Below are positions 1-7,431 of a DNA stretch of 64,000 nucleotides, in pieces. The position numbers were made by a program, and so were the translations under genes. The first letter of the stretch is position 1. Every line of letters starts with the position of its first letter. Origin of the DNA: DATFVA01 sp963774455 (GTDB taxonomy: Bacteria > Bacteroidota > Ignavibacteria > Ignavibacteriales > Ignavibacteriaceae); contig CAVZFD010000006.1 in assembly GCA_963774455.1 (NCBI GenBank), positions 179,642 through 243,641 on the forward strand. Direction: 5' to 3'. The notes below the pieces were generated by a model. The model made no database searches. It saw nothing but the letters and a program-made list of their open reading frames with translations, and was not told where the DNA came from.

Positions 1-2018
1 TCATCCCCCTAACCGCACAGGTTGACAGAAGCAGACCGCCCATGCCCGGTCCTGCCCCTGAAATTAAACTCGGAAGTTACGAACGTTTTGAACTACCGAA
101 TGGTTTGAAGGTTTTCGTAGTTGAAAACCATAAGCTGCCCAGGGTATCTTTTTCTCTTCAGATCGACAGAGACCCGATTCTGGAAAATGATACTGCGGGA
201 TATGTCTCAGCAGCAGGTCAATTACTCAGAACGGGAACTAAGAGCATGAGCAAGGAAGAATTAGACCAGGCCATAGATTTTATCGGGGCCTCTCTTTCTA
301 CTTCCTCAACCGGTATTTATGGAATAAGTTTGACTGAACATGCGGATACGCTTTTTAAAATAATGTCGGATATAGTTCTTAATTCGGACTTTAATCAGAA
401 AGAGCTCGATAAAATCAAGCGAAGGATGAAATCAGATCTTGCCAGTCAAAAAGATGATCCCGATGCGATTGCAGAAATAGTTAAAAACGTTGTTGACTTT
501 GGAAAGGAACACCCTTACGGTGAACCAGAAACGGAACAAACGGTTGATAATATTACACTGGATAAATGCAGGAAGTATTATAAGACATTTTTTGCTCCTA
601 ATATATCCTATCTTGCGGTCGTCGGTGATATAAATGAACAGCAGGCAAAAGACCTTGTAACAAGATACCTCGGAAGCTGGATGAAAAAGGACGTTCCGAA
701 ATATACCTACCCTCTACCTGAACCACCTTCACAGACCACAGTTGAACTGGTTGACAGACCGAACTCTGTTCAATCTGTCATCAATGTAACTTATCCCATT
801 CAGCTGAAACCCGGAGATAAAGAAGCTATTCCTGCTGGTCTGATGAATACAATTCTTGGAGGAGGTACTTTCAGATTATTCCAGGATTTAAGAGAGAAGC
901 ATTCCTTCACATACGGAGCTAATTCAAGCCTTTCTAAAGACGAATTTATCGGTAGTTTCACTGCGTTTACAAATGTAAGGAATGCTGTAACCGATAGTGC
1001 TGTCAGCCGCATCTTATACGAAATGAACAGGATTAAAAATGAGACCGTGCCGGATAGTGAACTGCAGGTTATAAAGAATTATGTTACCGGTAATTTTGCA
1101 ATTTCTCTTGAAAATCCCCAGACTATTGCTTCGTTTGCAATAAATATAGATAAGTATAACCTGCCGAAAGATTATTACGCTGATTACCTTAAAAATGTGG
1201 CTGCGGTTACCCCGGGTGAAATTCAAAACGCTGCTGATAAATATATAAATCCGGATCACGCTAATATAGTTGTTGTGGGCAATGCAGACCAGATAAAAGA
1301 AGGGTTGAATCAATTCGGACCTATAGTCTATTACGATAAATATGGAAATATAATTGATAGCTCACACTCCTCTGTCCCGGGAAATCTTTCAGCAATTGAT
1401 ATTATAAATAAATATGTGATGGCTATCGGCGGAAGAGCTAGTCTTGCAAATGTTCACGATAGAATTACAACAATGACTGGAACTGTTCAGGGTTTTGACG
1501 TAACAACAAAAATATTCCAGAAAGAACCGGATCTTTTTAAACAGGAAGTGGATGCAGGCGGGATGACACAGGAAATAATTTTCAATGGGCAGAAGGGAGA
1601 AATGCTGACAGGAGGTCAACAGCTAAAAATTGAGGGCAATGAACTTGAAAAATTAAAAAATGAAGCGACACTTCATCTACTGCTAAACCTTGACTCGCTT
1701 GGTGTTAAACTTAAACTTACAGGAATGGAAAAAGTTAACGGTAAAGATGCTTATAGGGTAGAAATGATGTTTCTTTCCGGAACAAAATGGATACAATACT
1801 ACGATCCGGAAACAGGCTATAAGATAAAGGAGTCAAAAAATATTACAACTCCTCAGGGTACATTCACCCAGGAGGTATTTTACAGCGACTATAGGACGAT
1901 TGACGGTGTTAAATATCCCTTTTCTATAAACCAATCTATTGGTCCCCAGCAAATTGAATTTCAGGTGGACTCTATTAAAATAAATACAGGAATTCCTGAT
2001 AAAACTTTTGAGCTGTAG
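1..2018 (+). CDS. M16-family peptidase-like protein, non-catalytic subunit type (5' end outside window)
   Basis: The frame is open back to the left edge of the window (first full codon at position 3), so the annotated ATG at 42 is probably internal and the signal peptide and start lie upstream. Counting from the ATG at 42, residues 10-430 look like the two M16 (pitrilysin/insulinase) domains, beginning with the usual FxLxNGLKVxxVE entry. The zinc motif HxxEH is replaced by S56-A-A-G-Q60, so this is a non-catalytic partner. The second domain keeps FRLFQDLREKHSFTYGA, the region holding the R/Y pair of inactive subunits. Residues about 450-658 form an extra C-terminal domain resembling outer-membrane lipoprotein carrier-like beta domains. 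In Bacteroidota such proteins pair with an HxxEH-bearing M16 subunit encoded next to them; that partner would be left of this window. Probably periplasmic. Confidence 0.85.
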   Translation, partial: IPLTAQVDRSRPPMPGPAPEIKLGSYERFELPNGLKVFVVENHKLPRVSFSLQIDRDPILENDTAGYVSAAGQLLRTGTKSMSKEELDQAIDFIGASLSTSSTGIYGISLTEHADTLFKIMSDIVLNSDFNQKELDKIKRRMKSDLASQKDDPDAIAEIVKNVVDFGKEHPYGEPETEQTVDNITLDKCRKYYKTFFAPNISYLAVVGDINEQQAKDLVTRYLGSWMKKDVPKYTYPLPEPPSQTTVELVDRPNSVQSVINVTYPIQLKPGDKEAIPAGLMNTILGGGTFRLFQDLREKHSFTYGANSSLSKDEFIGSFTAFTNVRNAVTDSAVSRILYEMNRIKNETVPDSELQVIKNYVTGNFAISLENPQTIASFAINIDKYNLPKDYYADYLKNVAAVTPGEIQNAADKYINPDHANIVVVGNADQIKEGLNQFGPIVYYDKYGNIIDSSHSSVPGNLSAIDIINKYVMAIGGRASLANVHDRITTMTGTVQGFDVTTKIFQKEPDLFKQEVDAGGMTQEIIFNGQKGEMLTGGQQLKIEGNELEKLKNEATLHLLLNLDSLGVKLKLTGMEKVNGKDAYRVEMMFLSGTKWIQYYDPETGYKIKESKNITTPQGTFTQEVFYSDYRTIDGVKYPFSINQSIGPQQIEFQVDSIKINTGIPDKTFEL

Positions 2019-2647
2019 TGCCTATGTCCGGTAAATTTTCAACAATAGTATTTGATCTGGGAAATGTACTTCTGCCCTTTAACTACCAGCGGGCTGTTGA
2101 GAAACTTGAGGATATAGAAAAAGGATTGGGAGAGCATTTCATTAATTTTTATAATAATAATTATGAATTTCACAGGGCTTTTGAAAGAGGTGACATGCCT
2201 GAAGAGGAATTTATTGAAATAATGCTTTCCTCTTTAGATCATAAAATAGATAAGGAATCTTTCTGCAGATTGTACTCCGATATTTTTACCGTAAATAAAG
2301 AAGTTGTAGATTTACTGCCTAAATTAAAAAAGAACTTTACCCTTGTGATGCTTTCTAATACCAATATTATCCATTACAAATACGGCTGGCAGACTTGTAA
2401 GTTCATAGGTGAGTTTGATAAGGTGGTTGTCTCTTATAAGGTTGGGGCTATCAAGCCGGAGGAGAAGATTTACAGAATTGTCGAATCTCTTACCGGTGAG
2501 AATTCCGGAAGTCACTTCTTCATTGATGATATAGCGGAATACGTAAATGCTGCCAGAAACCTGGGCTGGGGAGGTGTACAATTTATAGGCTACAAAAATC
2601 TTTTGACCGAACTGATCAACGAGGGGATCCTAACTTACAGAGATTAA
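2018..2647 (+). CDS. HAD-superfamily phosphatase (subfamily IA, YihX-like)
   Basis: This is a cytoplasmic hydrolase of about 209 residues. Motif I is FDLGNVL, the variant found in YihX-type sugar phosphatases, where Asn replaces the second Asp of DxD. Motif II is MLSNTN, motif III the Lys in GAIKPE, and motif IV the Asp pair in FFIDDI. The reading starts with GTG at 2018, overlapping the preceding stop by one base (TAGTG), or with ATG at 2024; ATG is slightly preferred. The tight coupling suggests co-transcription with the M16 gene. The substrate is unknown; likely small phosphate esters. Confidence 0.85.
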   Translation: MPMSGKFSTIVFDLGNVLLPFNYQRAVEKLEDIEKGLGEHFINFYNNNYEFHRAFERGDMPEEEFIEIMLSSLDHKIDKESFCRLYSDIFTVNKEVVDLLPKLKKNFTLVMLSNTNIIHYKYGWQTCKFIGEFDKVVVSYKVGAIKPEEKIYRIVESLTGENSGSHFFIDDIAEYVNAARNLGWGGVQFIGYKNLLTELINEGILTYRD

Positions 2648-2654
2648 CTTTTCT

Positions 2655-3605
2655 ATGATAATAAACCTTTCCTCTGTGCGGAATATAAACCTGCTTTTTC
2701 TTGTTATCGCTCTAACCCTATTTTGGGGATGTGAAGAAAAGAGTGAAAGATCTTCGTCTGAACGCTCTGATACAGTAAATGTTAATCAACCCGCAAAACC
2801 TGAGCCTCCCCCATTGAAAATAGTTTTTACAAAGGTTCCTGTTACAAGTATACATATGTTATCTGAACTTACAGAGCGGTTCGGGGATGCTGGTATGCGG
2901 GAGGTTCTTGCTATCAACAGGCTCGATACAAGGCATCTGGTTATCCGTGATACGCTCTGTGTACCTGATACATTACCTGATAATTTTCTTTTTTTTTCTC
3001 CTTACCCAAAACACATCTCAATGCTAGACTCTATACCAAAAATTTTAATATTCTCATATCCGGTTCAGGCTTTTGCCGCATATGAATATGGAGAATTAGT
3101 AAGGTGGGGTCCAACAAGCATGGGAAAAAGAACAACACCTACACCGACGGGACTTTATTTTACCAACTGGAAGGCAAAGGAAACAATTAGTACGGTTAAT
3201 GAAGAATGGATTCTTCCCTGGGCTTTTAATATAGATAATTTTAACGGGATCTCAATACATCAGTTTGAACTTCCCGGATATCCTGCCAGTCATGCCTGCG
3301 CAAGGCTGCTTCAGCAGGATGCCGAATGGATCTATTATTGGGCAGAACAGTGGATTCTTACAAAAGATGGAAACAAAATTAAAGCGTATGGAACACCCGT
3401 GATTATTTATGGCAGGTATGATTATCATTCCACTCCGCCCTGGAAACGGCTGGCTGATAATATAGATGCTGATAAACTGAATATAGAAGAATTAAACATA
3501 ACGATTGGGAAGTATCTTCCAACAATAATCAGCAGAAAAAATCAAAGGGATTCGTTAATAGCTTCTTTCAGATCTGATTCATTGGCTTCGGTAATTAAGA
3601 ATTAG
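2655..3605 (+). CDS. L,D-transpeptidase (YkuD) lipoprotein with LysM-like segment
   Basis: The N-terminus is hydrophobic and ends in a lipobox-like FWGCEE, so the product is probably a lipoprotein. Residues about 60-105 contain a LysM-like stretch (AINRLDTRHLVIRDTLCVPD). The C-terminal half is a YkuD-type domain with an upstream His (SIHQF) and the active-site signature SHACARL, where Cys is the expected nucleophile. Canonical sequence is S/T-H-G-C-[IV]-R, so Gly is replaced by Ala and Ile/Val by Ala here. L,D-transpeptidases make 3-3 peptidoglycan cross-links or attach proteins to peptidoglycan in the periplasm. The gene starts 7 bp after the HAD gene and ends at a bidirectional terminator. 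Confidence 0.8.
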   Translation: MIINLSSVRNINLLFLVIALTLFWGCEEKSERSSSERSDTVNVNQPAKPEPPPLKIVFTKVPVTSIHMLSELTERFGDAGMREVLAINRLDTRHLVIRDTLCVPDTLPDNFLFFSPYPKHISMLDSIPKILIFSYPVQAFAAYEYGELVRWGPTSMGKRTTPTPTGLYFTNWKAKETISTVNEEWILPWAFNIDNFNGISIHQFELPGYPASHACARLLQQDAEWIYYWAEQWILTKDGNKIKAYGTPVIIYGRYDYHSTPPWKRLADNIDADKLNIEELNITIGKYLPTIISRKNQRDSLIASFRSDSLASVIKN

Positions 3606-3627
3606 TACACATTATTTTTAAAATAAT

Positions 3628-3655
3628 AAACCCCGAAGAATAATCTCCGGGGTTT
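3628..3655. terminator. Bidirectional intrinsic terminator
   Basis: AAACCCCG (3628-3635) pairs with CGGGGTTT (3648-3655) around a 12-nt loop. T-rich DNA follows in both directions, and the hairpin sits between convergent genes ending at 3605 (+) and 3689 (-). Confidence 0.75.
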
Positions 3656-3688
3656 GGTTCTGTTTCATTCCCCTGAGGTCAAAAGGAC

Positions 3689-4066
3689 TTACTCATCTCC
3701 AAAGGTCATTCGTACAACTTGTTTCAGGTCGTCTTCCCCAAAAGGCATCATCAAAATCCTGAAGCCGTTTTTTTCTAAATGTACAGATTCGTTGTCCGTC
3801 GATAAATATATTGTTGGAAGATTATACTTCCTTGCAAGACGTACGGCCGAAATTATTCCTTTATCGTCAATTTGTTTTTCTATTATCATCAGCTGAAACC
3901 CCTTTTTCAGGGCCTCTTCAATTTTAACTTTGTTGAAGGGATTAATTATCTCAGTATTATATCCATATCCATTTAATTGTTTTCTTATATCTAATCCGAT
4001 TATTCCATTTTCAATTACGATAAGAATATTTTTATTCTTCAATGTTTTGCTCCTCAGAAATGACAC
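3689..4066 (-). CDS. Degenerate response-regulator receiver domain protein
   Basis: This is a single-domain protein of 125 residues with the alternating beta/alpha pattern of CheY-like receivers. The usual acidic pocket reads E19-N20, the phospho-acceptor Asp position (end of beta 3, MIIEKQ) is Glu63, and the conserved Lys before Pro-Phe near the C-terminus is missing (LMMPFG). Such pseudo-receivers cannot be phosphorylated in the usual way and may act constitutively or only bind partners; Glu can mimic phospho-Asp. No output domain is present. It stands alone, convergent with the L,D-transpeptidase and divergent from ychF, with no kinase beside it. Confidence 0.7.
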   Translation of the reverse strand: MSFLRSKTLKNKNILIVIENGIIGLDIRKQLNGYGYNTEIINPFNKVKIEEALKKGFQLMIIEKQIDDKGIISAVRLARKYNLPTIYLSTDNESVHLEKNGFRILMMPFGEDDLKQVVRMTFGDE

Positions 4067-4315
4067 ATAACCAGGTATAAGGAGGCAAATCCGGTGCCTT
4101 ATGAAAAATTTGCACCAAAAGTCACTTTTTCACTGTTTTTATTGTTTTAAATGCGCAATTATTTCGCCCTTGCACATTTTGACCCTTGATCTGACTCATA
4201 ATTTGAAGGTTTACCTGAAGCACCCTTCAAGGGGAGAAAATTCCTTAAACCTTTTAATTATTCTTATATTTATAACCTTAAAAATAATTTCTAAAGATTA
4301 CGGAGAATATCCCGG

Positions 4316-5416
4316 ATGGGTCTGAGTATTGGTATTGTTGGACTGCCTAATGTTGGAAAATCAACCTTGTTTAATGCTTTAACTAAAGCCCAGAATGCAG
4401 AGTCGGCAAACTATCCTTTTTGTACAATTGAACCTAATAAAGCAATCGTGCCTGTTCCCGATAGCAGGATTGAGCAGCTAGCTAAACTCGTTAATCCGGC
4501 TCGCCTTGTGTATAGTACTATTGAATTTTTTGATATTGCAGGCCTTGTTAAAGGCGCAAGTAAAGGTGAGGGTCTTGGAAACCAATTCCTTAGCAACATC
4601 AGGGAAACTGATGCTATATTGCACCTTGTCAGATGTTTCGAGAATGATGATATTGTTCACGTTGACGGTAGTATAAATCCTGTCAGAGATATTGAAGTCA
4701 TCGAAACTGAACTCCTTCTTTCAGATATCCAAACTATGGAACGAAAAATTGAAAAATTTCAAAAGCTTGCAAAAGGTGATAAAGCTGCTAAGCAAATGCT
4801 GGATGATGCAGAAAATTTGCTGAAATATCTGAACGCAGGAAATCCTGCTTCATCGTATCCTGAAAGAGAAAAAGAATCACTCAAACAGCTCCTGAATGAG
4901 CTGAGACTTATGACGGCTAAAGACGTCATCTACTGCGCGAATGTTGATGAGTCTGAACTTCTTGAGGATAATTCATACGTAAAAGCTGTCAGGGATTATG
5001 CGGAGAAAAAAAGGGCTGATGCTGTTAAAATTTCTGCAAAGGTCGAAGAAGAAATGATCGGACTGTCGGAAGAAGAACGAACAGAATTCCTTGAATCGTA
5101 CGGAATAAATGAGAGCGGGCTGGAAAAAATTATCCGGACAGGTTTTCATACTCTCGGTTTGATAAGTTATTTTACAGCAGGACCTAAAGAAGTTAGAGCC
5201 TGGACTATTCATAATGGCTGGCGGGCTCCCCAGGCGGCTGGTGTTATCCATACTGATTTTGAAAAAGGATTTATACGGGCCGAAGTTATAAGTTATGAGG
5301 ATTATATTAAATTCGGCTCCGAGGCTGCTTGTAAGGCTGCGGGGGTTATGCGTATTGAGGGGAAAGAATATATGGTGAACGATGGTGATGTTATGCATTT
5401 TCTTTTTAATGTCTAA
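4316..5416 (+). CDS. ychF: Redox-regulated ATPase/GTPase YchF (Obg family)
   Basis: The full-length 366-residue protein matches the size of the YchF/OLA1 family. The P-loop GLPNVGKST lies at residues 9-17, the switch II region is FFDIAGLVKGASKGEGLGN, an NVDE-type base-recognition motif lies near residue 205, and a TGS domain occupies the C-terminal 85 residues, with the conserved FTAGPKEVRAWT entry. YchF binds ATP in preference to GTP, associates with ribosomes and is linked to oxidative stress response. The start ATG at 4316 has GGAG ten bases upstream. It is transcribed alone, divergently from the receiver-like gene. Confidence 0.97.
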   Translation: MGLSIGIVGLPNVGKSTLFNALTKAQNAESANYPFCTIEPNKAIVPVPDSRIEQLAKLVNPARLVYSTIEFFDIAGLVKGASKGEGLGNQFLSNIRETDAILHLVRCFENDDIVHVDGSINPVRDIEVIETELLLSDIQTMERKIEKFQKLAKGDKAAKQMLDDAENLLKYLNAGNPASSYPEREKESLKQLLNELRLMTAKDVIYCANVDESELLEDNSYVKAVRDYAEKKRADAVKISAKVEEEMIGLSEEERTEFLESYGINESGLEKIIRTGFHTLGLISYFTAGPKEVRAWTIHNGWRAPQAAGVIHTDFEKGFIRAEVISYEDYIKFGSEAACKAAGVMRIEGKEYMVNDGDVMHFLFNV

Positions 5417-5497
5417 AACATTTTAAGTTTCGTTACAGACTCTTAAGCCTATTTTTTTATTTTAATGAATATCAGATAATAATCTTCGTTCAATTAT

Positions 5498-5782
5498 ATG
5501 GATATAAAAATCTTGCATGATCAAAAGAATCACAAATTCACTGTGACTGTTGAGGGAAGTGAATGCTATTTGAATTATAATCTGCCGCGCAGTAAGGTGA
5601 TAGATTTTTATTTTACTTATGTTCCCGGTGAGCTTAGAGGCAGAGGAATAGCTGCTATGCTTGTAGAGGAAGGGTTAAAATATGCTGAAAAAAATAAACT
5701 GCGGGTAATTCCTGGTTGTTCCTATGTGAACACATATATACATAGACATGAAAATTATAAGGGACTCCTGGAATCTGACTGA
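5498..5782 (+). CDS. Small GNAT N-acetyltransferase (YjdJ/NATD1-like)
   Basis: The protein has 94 residues, the typical length of the short YjdJ/NATD1 family (N-acetyltransferase_2-like). The acetyl-CoA-binding signature is visible as ELRGRGIAAMLVEEGLKYA, followed by the conserved family end PGCSYVNTYIHRHENYKGLL. The substrate of this family is not established. It lies 80 bp downstream of ychF and may be read through from it, though no operon is required. Confidence 0.88.
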   Translation: MDIKILHDQKNHKFTVTVEGSECYLNYNLPRSKVIDFYFTYVPGELRGRGIAAMLVEEGLKYAEKNKLRVIPGCSYVNTYIHRHENYKGLLESD

Positions 5783-5870
5783 AGAAATGGTGAATTGTCC
5801 AACCTCCCCTCTTAATAACATCCTATATTAAAAATAAGAACGAATTCGAGGATATTCAAAGCGAAGAATA

Positions 5871-5896
5871 AAAAGGCTGTTCCTGCCGAAACAGCC
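5871..5896 (-). terminator. Intrinsic terminator of the OsmC gene
   Basis: Read on the minus strand, GGCTGTT (5890-5896) pairs with AACAGCC (5875-5881), and the stem is followed directly by TTTTTATTC. It lies 11 bp after the stop of the OsmC gene. Confidence 0.8.
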
Positions 5897-5907
5897 TCAA
5901 TTATTAT

Positions 5908-6336
5908 CTACTTCAGTTTGGCATCCAGGATCATTTCTACACTTTTTAAGGCTTTAGAAACAGGACAGCCTTTCTTTGTATCTGTCGCGTGCTTCTGAAA
6001 AGTTTCATTATCAATTCCTTCAACTTCTGCTACCGTTCTTATATCTATCCTTGTAATAGTAAATCCATCATCAGTTTTTTCGAGATGTACTGCATCTTCT
6101 GTGTTTATTGATTTTACCTTAAACCCTGCCTTTGAAAGTGAATTGGCTAAAGCCATTGAGAAGCATCCTGCATGTGCTGCTCCGAGTATTTCTTCGGGAT
6201 TGGTTGTTTTGCCGGATTCAAATCTTGACCTGGCATCATAATTCGTATTTTTTAACACACCGGTTTCAGTGTTCAGAACTCCTTTGCCTTCCGCCAGGTT
6301 TCCGCTCCACTGTGCACTGCCTTTTCTTACGGGCAT
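5908..6336 (-). CDS. osmC: OsmC-family peroxiredoxin (organic hydroperoxide detoxification)
   Basis: The 142-residue protein has the classical OsmC layout. The peroxidatic Cys58 lies in the AAHAGCFSMAL motif and the resolving Cys124 in KGCPVSKAL. OsmC proteins reduce organic hydroperoxides using thiols (dihydrolipoyl systems in several bacteria) in the cytoplasm. An SD sequence (AAAGGAGAA) precedes ATG at 6336. The gene is monocistronic, with its own promoter-like element (6370-6400) and terminator. It could instead be the OsmC subfamily member often annotated as 'OsmC family protein' without proven induction by osmotic stress. Confidence 0.95.
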   Translation of the reverse strand: MPVRKGSAQWSGNLAEGKGVLNTETGVLKNTNYDARSRFESGKTTNPEEILGAAHAGCFSMALANSLSKAGFKVKSINTEDAVHLEKTDDGFTITRIDIRTVAEVEGIDNETFQKHATDTKKGCPVSKALKSVEMILDAKLK

Positions 6337-6369
6337 TCTGTTCTCCTTTCTTTTTCAGTTTAGAATAAA

Positions 6370-6400
6370 CAAACATAATAACTTCAGAAGAACTGAGAAA
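6370..6400 (-). promoter_or_regulatory. Probable Bacteroidota-type promoter of the OsmC gene
   Basis: On the minus strand, TTTC (6397-6400) is followed after 19 bases by TATGTTTG (6370-6377), close to the Bacteroidota consensus TTTG-N19-TAnnTTTG. The predicted transcript would begin about 30 bases before the start codon. Confidence 0.45.
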
Positions 6401-6478
6401 ATGAATGCTTCAAATATCACAAAAAATATTAAATCATATTCCTACAGGGAGATATCTTAAGAAAAGATTGGGAGTGAA

Positions 6479-6522
6479 GCGCATTTAGTGCGCATTTAGA
6501 GCGCATTTAGTGCGCATTTAGA
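6479..6522. repeat. Four perfect tandem 11-bp repeats, GCGCATTTAG(T/A)
   Basis: Four head-to-tail units occupy 6479-6489, 6490-6500, 6501-6511 and 6512-6522. The last base alternates T, A, T, A, so the array is also two copies of a 22-mer. It lies in the 365-bp gap between the OsmC gene and the next minus-strand gene, about 143 bp before the OsmC start codon. A second array at 52787-52852 has a related unit in the same orientation. Confidence 0.95.
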
Positions 6523-6574
6523 ACCTTGAAGGAAGGTATTTAGAAGTATTCTAGATAGGATCTTTTAATGATAA

Positions 6575-6626
6575 ATGCCGCAACGCTTAACAGGTTTAGA
6601 TGCAAAACCAGTTCCCATTGCGGCAT
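6575..6626. other. Long two-part imperfect hairpin of unknown role
   Basis: The outer arms ATGCCGCAA (6575-6583) and TTGCGGCAT (6618-6626) are perfectly complementary. An internal loop of 5/4 nt leads to inner arms AACAGGTTT (6589-6597) and AAACCAGTT (6605-6613), which pair except for one A-A mismatch. The apical loop has 7 nt. It lies 76 bp 3' of the stop of the outer-membrane protein gene at 6702. It could work as a transcript 3' end, but the T-run after it is weak on either strand. Confidence 0.7.
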
Positions 6627-6701
6627 ATTAATATTTACTAAGATTACTTCCTGCGATGAGCGGAGAATTATCTCTTAATACAGGATATCTATTTAATTAT
6701 T

Positions 6702-7196
6702 TTATGGGTAGAACCTTATACCAAGCCCTACATCAATGCCTGAATCAAAATCAGGAGCAAGAGCCAGAAGGACGCCTAACTCAAAAAATACTTCTATGGG
6801 TGTGTCGCGCGGAACAACGTTTACACCAACTACTCCTCTAGCGCCGATCCCGACATCCCCTTTAGACCGGTGATATTTACCATCATACCAGAAACCACTA
6901 CCTTCTCCAATACCTATAACTCCTCCCGGTCCCGCATATAAATTAGCAATTTGTGATTTGAAAGCATTAAAATGCCATAAATAATCTACTCCGATTCTTG
7001 GACTTCCGAAATAGGATGCTCCAATATCAACTACAAACGCATTGTCCTTTTGCGTCCAGAATTTCAAAGTTCCGCCAAGCGGATCGCCCACCATTATTCC
7101 GAAGCCGAACTCCTTCCCATACGGCGAATAAGTCTGGGCTTTCGAAATTCCTGAAATTGCTATAATTGCAGCAAATAGAATTATATATCTTTTCAT
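6702..7196 (-). CDS. Small outer-membrane beta-barrel-like protein
   Basis: The protein has 164 residues and a clear signal peptide (MKRYIILFAAIIAISGISKAQ). The mature part is rich in Gly and aromatic residues in alternating pattern and ends in an aromatic strand (DVGLGIRFYP), as small eight-strand barrels do. It resembles the DUF3996/BAPKO_0422-like families in composition, but no diagnostic motif allows firm assignment. It stands alone, facing away from egtB. The long 5' region (7197-7431) holds no other gene. Confidence 0.7.
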   Translation of the reverse strand: MKRYIILFAAIIAISGISKAQTYSPYGKEFGFGIMVGDPLGGTLKFWTQKDNAFVVDIGASYFGSPRIGVDYLWHFNAFKSQIANLYAGPGGVIGIGEGSGFWYDGKYHRSKGDVGIGARGVVGVNVVPRDTPIEVFFELGVLLALAPDFDSGIDVGLGIRFYP

Positions 7197-7431
7197 TTTT
7201 TTTCCTTTTCTTTTGAGAAATCAGACTCTAATTTTTGAATATAATTCGGATTAAAAAATCGACAGAATCACATAAATAGTGTATTTTTAAAGAAAATAAA
7301 CACCGATTTCGAGTGATAATGTTGTCTCACTCACTTTACTCACTCATGAATAAGGTTAACTTGGAGAAATAATATATAGTCTTTTTATTAATCCAGCTTA
7401 ATTAACTTTTTTAAAAAAAACAAGGAATACT

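Noticed and set aside
4101..4325. 74-codon plus-strand ORF before ychF
   Set aside because: It has no protein-like composition and runs into the ychF start; it is the AT-rich leader between divergent genes.
6479..6522. CRISPR-like array
   Set aside because: Repeats are directly adjacent with no spacers and are only 11 bp; no cas genes in the window. The same applies to 52787-52852.
6575..6626. Integron attC site (GCTTAAC core-like match)
   Set aside because: The opposite core GTTRRRY is absent, the spacing is too short, and no integrase is present.
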